Part shown: positions 54,633 to 64,000 of the stretch, in pieces
How positions within the stretch are numbered: the first letter of the stretch is position 1
Layout of the letters: each line of letters opens with the position of its first letter
Assembly (NCBI RefSeq): GCF_025836995.1
Contig: NZ_CP107546.1
Location: forward strand, 806,001-870,000
Direction of reading: 5' to 3'
DNA length: 64,000 bases
DNA from: Microbacterium sp. M28
Lineage (GTDB): Bacteria > Actinomycetota > Actinomycetes > Actinomycetales > Microbacteriaceae
Made by a program: the position numbers and the translations under genes
The notes under the pieces: model-generated
What the model was told of the DNA's origin: nothing
Databases searched by the model: none
The model's input: the letters and a program-made list of their open reading frames with translations, nothing else

Positions 54633-55190
54633 GTGTCCAAGCCCGTTCGTGATCGATTCGACGACGTCCCCCGCACATCCGGACGTGTAGGCGCGCACCG
54701 CGCCGAGAATCCCGGAGGCAACGGCTGGATGGTCCTGCTCTGGTCCGTCGTCGCCGCCCTCGTCCTGCTCGTGGTCGGGATCTTCATCTCGCTCGTCGTC
54801 ATGGGACGCATCGCGCTGGTCCCCGAGACGCAGGAGACCGTGGCACCCACTCCGCAGGAGACCGCGGTCCTGGACACCTCCTACTCGGTCCTCATCCTCA
54901 ACGCCACGCCGGACGACGGCCTCGACGATCAGATGCGCGACGAACTGATCAACGCCGGATTCACTGCTGACCTCGTCCTGGCCACGGACGGGAACGCCGA
55001 CGATTTCCCCGAGACGACGATCTACTACATCGACGCGGCGGATGAGGAGGCCGCGCTCGCGCTGGCCGATCTCATCGGCGGCGCGGCGGTGGAGCAGAGC
55101 GACTACTACGCCGCGATGAACGACACCGGACAGGCCCAGTTGACGGTCGTGATCGGTCTCGATCGCGTGGAAGAGGCACCCGCCGAGTAG
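54633..55190 (+). CDS. Membrane protein with LytR C-terminal domain
   Basis: 185 aa. A cytosolic N-terminus (about 1-30), a transmembrane helix (WMVLLWSVVAALVLLVVGI, about 32-55) and an extracytoplasmic LytR_C domain (about 85-180; YSVLILNATPDDGLDDQMRDEL, split as VLILNATPDDG). This domain occurs at the end of LytR-CpsA-Psr cell-wall ligases but here stands alone; the family includes the mycobacterial tuberculin-related peptide Rv0431. It probably has a role at the cell wall. It is 157 nt upstream of groEL. Confidence 0.87.
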   Translation: MSKPVRDRFDDVPRTSGRVGAHRAENPGGNGWMVLLWSVVAALVLLVVGIFISLVVMGRIALVPETQETVAPTPQETAVLDTSYSVLILNATPDDGLDDQMRDELINAGFTADLVLATDGNADDFPETTIYYIDAADEEAALALADLIGGAAVEQSDYYAAMNDTGQAQLTVVIGLDRVEEAPAE

Positions 55191-55202
55191 GCCGCCGACG
55201 AG

Positions 55203-55224
55203 CGCCGGCAGCCTCCGACCGGCG
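55203..55224 (+). terminator. Weak terminator after LytR_C gene
   Basis: A 6-bp stem CGCCGG/CCGGCG with a 10-nt loop, followed by ACTGTTTCTC. Confidence 0.35.
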
Positions 55225-55250
55225 ACTGTTTCTCCCGTGGCGTACGCGGC

Positions 55251-55279
55251 TTGCACTCGATGGGGTCGAGTGCCAGAAT
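55251..55279 (+). promoter_or_regulatory. groEL promoter
   Basis: -35 TTGCAC (55251-55256), 17-nt spacer, -10 CAGAAT (55274-55279). The spacer contains an inverted repeat GCACTCGA/TCGAGTGC (55253-55273). Transcription should start near 55286, inside the CIRCE element. Confidence 0.75.
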
Positions 55280-55284
55280 GGGCG

Positions 55285-55311
55285 TTAGCACTCGATCACT
55301 CTGAGTGCTAA
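55285..55311. promoter_or_regulatory. CIRCE operator (HrcA site)
   Basis: A perfect TTAGCACTC-N9-GAGTGCTAA, matching the CIRCE consensus in both arms, 37 nt before the groEL start. It is repressed by HrcA at normal temperature. Confidence 0.97.
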
Positions 55312-56967
<1,656 letters not shown>

Positions 56968-56984
56968 GTCCAACCCATCGCACA

Positions 56985-57018
56985 CAGAAACGCCCCGGCT
57001 TCGGCCGGGGCGTTTCTG
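56985..57018. terminator. Intrinsic terminator of groEL
   Basis: A 15-bp perfect stem (CAGAAACGCCCCGGC and complement) with a TTCG tetraloop and GTTTCTG in the 3' arm. It also faces the WXG100 gene. Confidence 0.9.
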
Positions 57019-57035
57019 CGTTCCGCGGCGGGGGA

Positions 57036-57323
57036 TCAGCGGAACAGGCTCGCGGAGTAGGCGTCCGCATCGTCGTAGTTGCGGGATGCGGCGCCGAGCG
57101 CGACGCTGATCGAGGCGAGCACCTGCTCGACGTGCAACTGAGCAGCACGCCACTGCTCTCCGCAGGACTGGAACGCCGCCGAGGCGTTGCCCGTCCAGGA
57201 GGACTGCAGCTGGGTCAGTTGAGCGGCCAGTGCGGCCGATTCGGCCTGCAGGCGCTCGACCGTGCCGCGCGCGGCTGCGGTGGCGGCGTTGACGGCTTCG
57301 GTGTCGACGCTGAAGACGGACAT
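57036..57323 (-). CDS. WXG100 / ESAT-6-like protein
   Basis: 95 aa helical hairpin with the SWTG (WxG) turn near residue 43, flanked by two amphipathic helices. The C-terminus YDDADAYSASLF resembles the YxxxD/E secretion signal of type VII substrates. No EccC or other ESX gene is in the window, so it is an orphan substrate or chaperone. GAGAGGAG precedes ATG 57323. Confidence 0.87.
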   Translation of the reverse strand: MSVFSVDTEAVNAATAAARGTVERLQAESAALAAQLTQLQSSWTGNASAAFQSCGEQWRAAQLHVEQVLASISVALGAASRNYDDADAYSASLFR

Positions 57324-57480
57324 GAGGACTCCTCTCGTGGCCCGACGTCGCCCGCCGGGAGCTTCGAGAATAGGAGCGCAGCGGATCACACCGTCCGCCG
57401 GGGATACGGCATCCACGGCATCCGTGGAGACGCGGGGCCACGTGCGGATCGGTGCAGGAGAAGTGCAGGGCCGGGTGGCG

Positions 57481-59193
57481 TCAGAGCTCGAGCGGTTCGA
57501 TCGGCTGCGTGTCCTGGAGCAGGTGCTCGGGGATGGCGCGGGCCGGTGCGAGCGGCAGCGTCACGGTGAAGGTCGCACCGCCGCCGGGAGTCTCCGAGAC
57601 CGAGACGGAGCCGTGCAGCGCATCGACGATGGAGGCGACGATCGCCAGGCCCAGGCCGGAGCCGCCTGTTTCACGAGCCCGCGACGTGTCGGCGCGCCAG
57701 AACCGCTGGAAGATCTGCTCCCTGATCTGCTCCGGCACGCCCTCGCCGTGATCGGCGATCGCGATCGTGCCGACGCCGGCCGCGCGGTCGGCGCCGACGA
57801 TGATCTCGATCGGAGACTCCTCGTTCGAGAACCGACGGGCGTTGCCGAGCAGATTCGCCACGACCTGGCGGACCTTGTTCTCCTCGCCGAGCACGATCGG
57901 CGGAGTGCTCACCGGGTTGTCGATGACCTCGCTGAAATCGATCTCGGGGACCGGCTCCGACTGCGGCGTCCTGGGGCGTCGACGCAGTCGTGCCAGCGTC
58001 GCGCCTGCGCGACCGCGCGGAGCCTGCGGTGGACGGTGCGGTTCGATGGGCACCGTGCCGGTCGGGGGTCTGAGCGGCGGCCGGTCGGCGGTCGTGTCGA
58101 CGACGGTGACCGTCCGGCCGGGGGCTGCGGCACGGACATCCAGCGCGGCATCCCGCGCGATCGGGCGCAGGTCCAGCGGGGAGATCTCCGGTTCGCGCTC
58201 CTCGTCGAGACGGGCGAGGGCGAGCAGGTCCTCGACGAGGACGCCCATCCGGATCGCCTCCTTCTCGATGCGCTCCATCGCCCGTGCCGTGTCCTCCTCG
58301 CCGCGGATGGCGCCCATCCGGTAGAGCTCCGCGTAGCCGCGGACGCTCACCAGCGGCGTCCGCAGCTCGTGGCTGGCGTCGCCGATGAATCGGCGCATGT
58401 GCTGCACGGTCCGGTCGCGGTCCGCGATGGAACGATCCAGACGATCGAGCATCGTGTTGATCGCGAGGTTGAGCCTGCCGACCTCGGTGGTCGGTTCGAG
58501 ATCCGTCATGCGCTGGCCGAAGTCGCCGGCGGCGATCGCCATCGCCGTCGTCTCGACATGGCCGAGGCGACGGAAAGTCAGCGTGACCAGTCCGCGGATC
58601 AGCAGCGCGGCGATGAGGATCGTGAACAGTGCGACGGTCGTGTAGACGCCGAGGTAGAGACCGATGATCCGGTCGACCTCCTCGAGGGGCATCGCGACGT
58701 ACTGCACGTAGACGAGACCGTCGGGTCCCGGCTTGGTGCTCACCGCGCCGTGGAACGGGGTCTTCCCGTCGACGCCCGTCAGCACCAGCGGGATGGTCTC
58801 TTCGTCGGCCTTGGCTTCGGTGAGCGGATAGGTCTCCGGGAAGTCGGGTGCAACGGCATCCTGAGCCCCGCCGGCCTGAGCGATGAAGGCGCCACCGGCG
58901 TCGTAGAAGGCGACGAAGGCCTCGCTGCGGACGGCATCCTCCCGCTCGGTGAGGACGAGCCCCCCGTTCCCGTCCGACGTGACGGTGAAGAACCGTTCGA
59001 TCATGCTGGTGCTGGCCAACTGGCCCAGCTGGACATTGATGTTGCTGATCAACGCCACGCGCATGATCGGGACCGTGCCGATGCCGGCGACCAGCAGGCC
59101 GAGCGCCAGCACCGCGACGGTGACGCCGGTGACCTTGGCCCGCAGACTGATCCGCCGCCACCAGGTGGTGACCGCGTCGGGCTTGTTCGCCAT
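57481..59193 (-). CDS. Sensor histidine kinase (TcrY/TrcS/MprB-like)
   Basis: 570 aa. Two transmembrane helices (about 20-45 and 185-208) flank an extracytoplasmic sensor of about 140 residues. HAMP (about 205-260), the H box with His275 in DASHELRTP, and the ATPase domain with N box LLGNARRFS, G1 DHGEGVP and G2 GGSGLGLAI follow. Residues about 368-428 are a Pro/Arg-rich insertion (DRPPLRPPTG...RRRPRTPQSEP) inside the ATPase domain, before PPIVLGEENKVRQ. It is 35 nt after its response regulator. The signal is unknown. Confidence 0.92.
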   Translation of the reverse strand: MANKPDAVTTWWRRISLRAKVTGVTVAVLALGLLVAGIGTVPIMRVALISNINVQLGQLASTSMIERFFTVTSDGNGGLVLTEREDAVRSEAFVAFYDAGGAFIAQAGGAQDAVAPDFPETYPLTEAKADEETIPLVLTGVDGKTPFHGAVSTKPGPDGLVYVQYVAMPLEEVDRIIGLYLGVYTTVALFTILIAALLIRGLVTLTFRRLGHVETTAMAIAAGDFGQRMTDLEPTTEVGRLNLAINTMLDRLDRSIADRDRTVQHMRRFIGDASHELRTPLVSVRGYAELYRMGAIRGEEDTARAMERIEKEAIRMGVLVEDLLALARLDEEREPEISPLDLRPIARDAALDVRAAAPGRTVTVVDTTADRPPLRPPTGTVPIEPHRPPQAPRGRAGATLARLRRRPRTPQSEPVPEIDFSEVIDNPVSTPPIVLGEENKVRQVVANLLGNARRFSNEESPIEIIVGADRAAGVGTIAIADHGEGVPEQIREQIFQRFWRADTSRARETGGSGLGLAIVASIVDALHGSVSVSETPGGGATFTVTLPLAPARAIPEHLLQDTQPIEPLEL

Positions 59194-59228
59194 GCGGTCC
59201 CTCCCGTGAACGGCGTGCGACGGTCGGG

Positions 59229-59924
59229 TCAGGCGGACTTGCCGCCGACCTTCAGCATGTAGCCGAAGCCGCGCTTGGTCTGGATGAGGGATTCCTCGGT
59301 GTGCGGGTCGATCTTGCGGCGCAGGTAGGAGATGTAGCTCTCCACGATCCCGGCATCCCCGTTGAAGTCGTACTCCCAGACGTGATCGAGGATCTGCGCC
59401 TTCGACAGCACACGGTTCGGATTGAGCATGAGGTAGCGGAGCAGCTTGAACTCGGTCGGGCTGAGCTCGATCGGGACCTTGCCGACGTAGACGTCGTGCG
59501 TGTCCTGGTCCATCGACAGCTCACCGGCGCGGATGATCGACTCCTCGTCGGCCTGCATCGTGCGGCGGAGGATGGCCTGCGCGCGTGCGACGATCTCGTC
59601 CAGGGCGAACGGCTTGGTGACGTAGTCGTCGCCGCCCGCGTTGAGACCCTCGATCTTGTCCTGGGTGTCGTCCTTGGCGGTGAGGAACAGGATCGGCGCG
59701 GTGAATCCGGCGCCGCGCAGCCTCTTGGTGACGCTGAAGCCGTTCATGTCGGGAAGCATGACGTCGAGGATGATGAGGTCGGGCTCCTCCTCGAGGACCG
59801 CCGAGATCGTGGCGGCTCCGTTCCCGACGGTCTTCACCTGGAAACCGGCGAAGCTCAGACCCGTGGACAGCAGGTCGCGGATGTTCGGCTCGTCATCGAC
59901 GACCAGGATGCGCGCATCAGTCAT
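59229..59924 (-). CDS. Response regulator (TcrX/TrcR-like, OmpR family)
   Basis: 231 aa. The receiver has the acidic pair LVVDDEPN, phospho-acceptor Asp54 (LIILDVMLPD) and Lys in DDYVTKPFA. The C-terminal winged helix (about 135-228) has LSPTEFKLLRYLMLNPNRVLSK and ESYISYLRRKID. ATG 59924 is chosen since MTDARILVVDDE is the usual start and CATAAT lies 6 nt upstream (leaderless); ATG 59945 would add 7 residues. It pairs with the downstream kinase. The target genes are not evident. Confidence 0.93.
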   Translation of the reverse strand: MTDARILVVDDEPNIRDLLSTGLSFAGFQVKTVGNGAATISAVLEEEPDLIILDVMLPDMNGFSVTKRLRGAGFTAPILFLTAKDDTQDKIEGLNAGGDDYVTKPFALDEIVARAQAILRRTMQADEESIIRAGELSMDQDTHDVYVGKVPIELSPTEFKLLRYLMLNPNRVLSKAQILDHVWEYDFNGDAGIVESYISYLRRKIDPHTEESLIQTKRGFGYMLKVGGKSA

Positions 59925-59930
59925 GCCCCC

Positions 59931-59936
59931 ATTATG
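59931..59936 (-). promoter_or_regulatory. -10 element for the leaderless response regulator
   Basis: CATAAT on the minus strand, 6 nt, ATG at 59924. Confidence 0.5.
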
Positions 59937-59986
59937 GTGACTCAACCCATGCCGTGGCTGACCATTCGCGGAATGGCGCGCAGTGA

Positions 59987-61630
59987 CTATGCCGCGGCGA
60001 GCTCGTCAGCGTCGAGGATCGTATAGCTGTAGCCCTGCTCCGCGAGGAACCGCTGGCGGTTCTGCGCGTAGTCCTGATCGACCGTGTCGCGCGCGATGAG
60101 TGTGTAGAAGCTCGCGGTGTGCCCGGACTGCTTGGGCCGCAGGAGTCGCCCGAGACGCTGCGCCTCCTCCTGTCGCGAGCCGAACGATCCGGACACCTGG
60201 ATCGCGACGGATGCCTCCGGCAGGTCGATCGAGAAGTTGGCCACCTTGGAGACCACGAGGAGAGAGATGTCGCCCTCGCGGAACGCGCGGTAGAGCTCCT
60301 CGCGCTCGTCGACCGGGGTGGCGCCGGTGATCTGCGGGGCGTTCAGCGCCTCGGACAGCGTCTCGAGCTGGTCGAGGTACTGACCGATGACGAGGATCTG
60401 CTCGCCAGGATGCTTGGCGATCAGCTCCCGCACCGCATCGATCTTCGCGGGCGCCGACGCGGCCAGCCGGTAGCGGTCGTCGTCGGTGGCGGCCGCGTAT
60501 TCGAGCCGGTCGCTCGGCGGCAGATCGACGCGCACCTCGTAGCAGGCGGCGGGCGAGATGAAGCCCTGCGCCTCGATCTGCTTCCACGGTGCGTCGAAGC
60601 GCTTGGGTCCGATCAGGCTGAACACATCGCCCTCCCGGCCGTCCTCGCGGACGAGCGTCGCGGTCAGGCCGATGCGGCGGCGCGCCTGCAGGTCTGCCGT
60701 CAGCTTGAACACGGGCGCCGGAAGGAGATGGACCTCGTCGTAGATGATGAGGCCCCAGTCCAGAGCATCCAGCAGCGCGAGGTGCGCGTACTGACCTTTC
60801 CGCTTGGCGGTCAGGATCTGGTACGTCGCGATCGTGACGGGCTTGACCTCCTTCGCCTGACCGGAGTACTCGCCGATCTCCTCCGGCGTGAGCGACGTGC
60901 GCTTGAGCAGCTCGTCGCGCCACTGCCGGGCCGAGACGGTGTTGGTCACGAGGATCAGGGTCGTGGTCTTGGTCGCGGCCATGGCGCCAGCGCCCACGAT
61001 GGTCTTGCCGGCGCCGCAGGGCAGCACCACGACACCCGAGCCGTCCTTCGAGAACGCGTCGACGGCATCCTGCTGGTACGGGCGGATGTGCCAGCCGTCC
61101 TCGTCGAGATCGATCTCGTGCGGTGTCCCTGGGGTGTAGCCGGCGAGGTCCTCCGCCGGCCAGCCGATCTTCAGCAGCTCCTGCTTGATCTGGCCGCGCG
61201 CCCACGCGTCGACGACGTACGTGTCAGGGGCCGGGTGGCCGACCAGCAGAGGCTGGATGCGCTTGTTGTTCGCGACCTGAGTGAGCACGGCCGGGTCGAT
61301 CGAGCGCAGGATGAGGGTCCCCTCCTCGTCGCGTTCGATCGTGAGACGCCCGTATCGGCCTACCGTCTCCTTGAGATCGACGGCGACCGACGGCGGGACA
61401 GGGAACCGGGACCACCGATCGAGCGTCTCCAGCATGTCATCGGCGCTGTGGCCGGCGGCGCGGGCGTTCCACAGGCCGAGCCGGGTGATGCGATAGGTGT
61501 GGATGTGCTCCGGCGCGCGCTCGAGCTCGGTGAAGATGGCCAGCTCGTGGCGGGCGCTCTCGGCATCCGGGTGCGCGACCTCGAGCAGGACGGTGCGATC
61601 GCTCTGGACGATCAGTGGGCCATCAGACAT
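59987..61630 (-). CDS. XPB-type DNA repair helicase (ERCC3-like)
   Basis: 547 aa SF2 3'-5' helicase. An N-terminal helicase-associated domain (about 1-170) is followed by RecA-like domain 1 with Walker A LPCGAGKTIVG, motif II IIYDEVHLLPA and motif III GLTATLVRED, then domain 2 with ILVIGQYLDQL and QRLGRLLRPKQ (motif VI). Bacterial XPBs probably act in repair or transcription. ATG 61630 (MSDGPLIVQSDRTVLLE) has TAGACT 8 nt upstream. It is next to its usual partner gene, as Rv0861c-Rv0862c in M. tuberculosis. Confidence 0.94.
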   Translation of the reverse strand: MSDGPLIVQSDRTVLLEVAHPDAESARHELAIFTELERAPEHIHTYRITRLGLWNARAAGHSADDMLETLDRWSRFPVPPSVAVDLKETVGRYGRLTIERDEEGTLILRSIDPAVLTQVANNKRIQPLLVGHPAPDTYVVDAWARGQIKQELLKIGWPAEDLAGYTPGTPHEIDLDEDGWHIRPYQQDAVDAFSKDGSGVVVLPCGAGKTIVGAGAMAATKTTTLILVTNTVSARQWRDELLKRTSLTPEEIGEYSGQAKEVKPVTIATYQILTAKRKGQYAHLALLDALDWGLIIYDEVHLLPAPVFKLTADLQARRRIGLTATLVREDGREGDVFSLIGPKRFDAPWKQIEAQGFISPAACYEVRVDLPPSDRLEYAAATDDDRYRLAASAPAKIDAVRELIAKHPGEQILVIGQYLDQLETLSEALNAPQITGATPVDEREELYRAFREGDISLLVVSKVANFSIDLPEASVAIQVSGSFGSRQEEAQRLGRLLRPKQSGHTASFYTLIARDTVDQDYAQNRQRFLAEQGYSYTILDADELAAA

Positions 61631-61674
61631 AGCTGTCCAGTCTACTGCGCCCCGCCTCGCGCGGCGCGGCGATG

Positions 61675-63375
61675 CTATCCGGTCGCATCCACGATCCGCG
61701 CGGATCGGATGCTGGACACCGGGAGTGTGCGCTCGACGTCGGCGGCGCGGTCGCGACCGCGCAGCCGTCCGCCGCCGAGCCCGCTGGCCTCCAGGGTCAA
61801 CTCGCGTGACGAGCCGTCCGGCATTCCGACCTCGACGACCACCACCGCGCGTTGACGGACGGCGGCTTCGAGCTCGCGGTCGAGCCAGGCCGCGTCGGCA
61901 TCCGGCCCCTGATGCTCGCGCAAGCGCGCGATCAGAGTCGCGAAGCCAGGGCCGCTCGGTGCGGGATCGCCGACGGCCGCGGGGGCGCGTCGCGTCGAGA
62001 CCGGGGTGCCGTCCTGGTCGACGAGGGTCGCGGGATAGCGGGCGTCGACGAGCGCCCAGTAGACCGTGTCGGCGCGCACCCGTGAGGTCAGCATGCCGTC
62101 CTCCGGTGTGAGCGCGAGCGGCCGGAGGCTGCGGTCGACGCCCATGGTCTCGATGAGGTGGGCGTCTGCGCTCGTCACGGTCGTACCGTGCTCGGATGCC
62201 CAGACCCTGACCAGACCGTGCCGCTGCGCGGTCTGGGACACGAGGTAGGCCAGCGGTTGCGGCAGCCCGGTCAGCGACAGCGCCGTGAGGAACTCGACGA
62301 TCGAGGCCTCGGTCTCGCCCTCGACGAGTCCGCGCGTGAGGGATTCGGCCGTGAAGCGGTACGACGAGGACTGCGCGGAGTCCCGCTCCACCAGGCCGCG
62401 CAGGCGGACGTCGAGCGCAGGCAGGAGCGGGCCGGGGGCGATCGCGGTGAGATCGTTCTGCAGGAACACCCTGTCGACTTCGACGGGGACGAACCGCGCG
62501 AGCGGCTCGGCATCGGCGTCCTGCCCCTGCCGCAGGCGGGCGGACCAGGTCGGCTCGGTGTCGTCGTCCGCGATCAGACCGAGCAGACGAGCACGACGAT
62601 GCAGGTGCTGAGCGTGGGCCGGCCAGGCCGGATCCCATGGATAGGCGCTGCTCCAGTCCCCAGGTGCGAGCCATCCGTCTCCCGAACGGATGCCGATGGG
62701 CAGCGCCGCACGGAAGGCGGCGGCCAGTCGGGTCCACCGATCGGCGAACGGGAGCTGGAGCCAGTGCTCTGCGTCGGCGGTGGGGAGGACGCGTCGATCC
62801 TGGGTGCGCACGAGCGCCGCGGCGGCGGCGATCGCACGCAGTTCGTCGGCGTCGTCTGCATCGATCCCGAGCTCGGCGAGCCGCTTCTTCTCTCCGGCGG
62901 CGAGCACCCCGGTCGCGAGCAGGGCCAATGGCCCTTCCCGCGCGGCCAGGAGCAGATCGGCGAAGCGCGCGACCGTCGCGAAAGCCTGTTCGGCCGCCCG
63001 GGCCGTCGCGTCATCCGATGAGGCGACCGGATCATTCCCGCCCGTCGACGCGATCGGGGCACGGCCGGCGACCGACTCGGTGACCGGTGGGTAGGGCAGA
63101 CCGTCCGCGTCGATCAGAGCGAGCGCGAGGAGACGGCCGCGACTCTCGCCGGCATCCTCGCCGGCGACGACGCGTGCGAGTGCCGCGGCGTCCTGGCGGG
63201 GGAGCGTCGAGACCGCTCGCTCGACGGATGCCGGATCGAGCAGGGCCTCGGCCGCGTCGAAGAAGTCGTTCCAGGCGGCGTCCGGGCGCACGCCGCGGCC
63301 GGCGAACAGCCGCTCCAGATCCGCGTCCGAGGCGGCGGCCAGCCACACGGCGAGAGGGCGGGCATGAGTGCTCAT
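61675..63375 (-). CDS. Helicase-associated domain protein (XPB partner, Rv0862c-like)
   Basis: 566 aa soluble protein. The central/C-terminal part (about 300-480) contains the XPB/Ssl2-like 'helicase C_13' region: FVPVEVDRVFLQNDLTAIAPGPL, SYRFTAESLTRGL and LPQPLAYLVSQTAQRHG. The C-terminal 75 residues form a WYL-like beta segment (VVVVEVGMPDGSSRELTLEA). The function is unknown; constant pairing with XPB implies a joint role. ATG 63375 is 2 nt after the upstream gene's stop; the longer frame to 63492 overlaps that gene. Confidence 0.87.
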   Translation of the reverse strand: MSTHARPLAVWLAAASDADLERLFAGRGVRPDAAWNDFFDAAEALLDPASVERAVSTLPRQDAAALARVVAGEDAGESRGRLLALALIDADGLPYPPVTESVAGRAPIASTGGNDPVASSDDATARAAEQAFATVARFADLLLAAREGPLALLATGVLAAGEKKRLAELGIDADDADELRAIAAAAALVRTQDRRVLPTADAEHWLQLPFADRWTRLAAAFRAALPIGIRSGDGWLAPGDWSSAYPWDPAWPAHAQHLHRRARLLGLIADDDTEPTWSARLRQGQDADAEPLARFVPVEVDRVFLQNDLTAIAPGPLLPALDVRLRGLVERDSAQSSSYRFTAESLTRGLVEGETEASIVEFLTALSLTGLPQPLAYLVSQTAQRHGLVRVWASEHGTTVTSADAHLIETMGVDRSLRPLALTPEDGMLTSRVRADTVYWALVDARYPATLVDQDGTPVSTRRAPAAVGDPAPSGPGFATLIARLREHQGPDADAAWLDRELEAAVRQRAVVVVEVGMPDGSSRELTLEASGLGGGRLRGRDRAADVERTLPVSSIRSARIVDATG

Positions 63376-63377
63376 GG

Positions 63378-63653
63378 TCAGGAGCGCTTGTGTGCGCGAC
63401 CCTTGCGGACGAAGCTCATGATGAGCAGCGTGATGATGAGCACGAACGCGATCGGCAGACCCCATTGCGGAACACCGGCGACGAAGGGCCACAGGCCCGT
63501 CGCGAAGTCCTCGTGATGCATCCCGACCGCGGTGCCGATGATGATCGCGAAGAAGCAGATGACGGAGAGCGCGGCCAGCGCGAGCGCGGTGAAGGCGAGG
63601 ATCCGATCCACCGCGCGGACCGGGACGTCCGATCCGGAGTTCTGCGTGCTCAT
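63378..63653 (-). CDS. Small membrane protein (Rv0870c-region-like)
   Basis: 91 aa with two transmembrane helices (ILAFTALALAALSVICFFAIII, described by residues 18-40, and LPIAFVLIITLLIMSFV, about 66-82) and a basic C-terminus RKGRAHKRS. It has no known function. TAGGCT lies 7 nt before the ATG, so it is probably leaderless. It is divergent from the cold-shock gene and immediately upstream of the helicase-associated gene, likely one operon with it and XPB. Confidence 0.8.
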   Translation of the reverse strand: MSTQNSGSDVPVRAVDRILAFTALALAALSVICFFAIIIGTAVGMHHEDFATGLWPFVAGVPQWGLPIAFVLIITLLIMSFVRKGRAHKRS

Positions 63654-63748
63654 CCGTCTCAGCCTAGTCCCTCGTTCCCCGGTAGGATCGAGGCAGGTGC
63701 GCGTGGGCGCACCCGAGTCATTCGGTCCGCAACACAGTGAGGTTCTCC

Positions 63749-64000
63749 ATGCCCACCGGCAAGGTCAGGTTCTACGACGACGAGAAGGGGTTCGGCTTCA
63801 TCGCCAGCGATGACGGCCAGGACGTCTTCCTGCACGCCTCCGCCCTGCCAGCGGGCACCGCCGTGAAGACCGGAAGTCGCGTCGAGTTCGGCGTGGCCGA
63901 CGGCAAACGAGGACTGCAGGCGCTCTCGGTGCGCGTGCTGGAGGCGCCGACGAGCCTCGCCAAGGCGAAGCGGAAGCCGGCCGACGACATGGCGATCATC
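63749..64000 (+). CDS. Cold-shock domain protein, 3' end outside window
   Basis: The first 84 codons are visible. The CSD beta-barrel covers residues about 3-65: GKVRFYDDEKGFGFI holds RNP1, DVFLHASAL holds RNP2. A Lys/Ala/Pro tail begins at about residue 70 and runs off the edge, as in the roughly 127-aa actinobacterial CspB-type proteins near Rv0871. It binds single-stranded RNA/DNA as a chaperone. TAGGAT at 63683-63688 is a likely -10, leaving a leader of about 55 nt, in keeping with post-transcriptional cold control. Confidence 0.92.
   Translation, partial: MPTGKVRFYDDEKGFGFIASDDGQDVFLHASALPAGTAVKTGSRVEFGVADGKRGLQALSVRVLEAPTSLAKAKRKPADDMAII

Overview
The window is high-GC chromosomal DNA from an actinobacterium, most likely Microbacterium or a close Microbacteriaceae relative. 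The evidence is codon bias, 4-nt ATGA/GTGA gene overlaps, many GTG starts, DUF4244/Tad genes, GlnR, SenX3-RegX3, CarD, SigK-RskA, msiK, LytR_C, WXG100 and a 6C small RNA. I see no insertion sequence, integrase, phage gene, CRISPR array or rRNA. It looks like a core, vertically inherited region, and many gene blocks match local gene orders known from Mycobacterium tuberculosis and Streptomyces.

Layout: 0-12 kb holds the tail of a RidA protein, acs, a 6C RNA, a Tad-type pilus cluster (ATPase, membrane platform, DUF4244 pilin, two TadE/G-like proteins), then topA-tmk-holB, an alpha/beta-hydrolase lipoprotein and tRNA-Thr(CGT). 12-18 kb holds a TetR gene with a hydroxyacyl-CoA dehydrogenase, pncA, small housekeeping or unknown genes and tRNA-Lys. 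18-22 kb is a compact SigK-type locus: fasciclin lipoprotein divergent from dipZ, sigK and rskA, with matching candidate SigK promoters facing away from each other. 22-25 kb has an unknown protein, an unassigned structured element, pabC and an AbiEi/DUF559 protein.

25-41 kb is a phosphate/nitrogen block: pstSCAB, mutT1-like, ppk, glnR, (nitrobindin, ygfZ, methyltransferase, gpmA), phoU, senX3, regX3. Candidate PHO boxes made of 11-bp direct repeats precede pstS, ppk and phoU, so the regulator made here probably controls genes in the same block. 40-49 kb is carD, ispDF, cysS, rlmB, an NAD(P)-binding protein, a DUF4032 protein, and the shared sugar-ABC ATPase msiK, whose long leader has three hairpins, divergent from a DsbA-like protein without its catalytic cysteines.

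49-57 kb carries an AAA ATPase, tRNA-Thr(TGT), an aldo/keto reductase, YjbR, SRAP, a YdcZ-type transporter, a nitroreductase, msrB, DUF3263, LytR_C and groEL with a perfect CIRCE operator. 57-64 kb has a WXG100 protein, a two-component system, an XPB helicase with its usual partner, a small membrane protein and the start of a cold-shock protein.

A recurring feature is a TANNNT -10 element exactly 6 nt before the start codon. It occurs at about 20 genes on both strands, implying widespread leaderless transcripts, and it fixes several start codons, including that of a 37-residue membrane protein at 33.6 kb.
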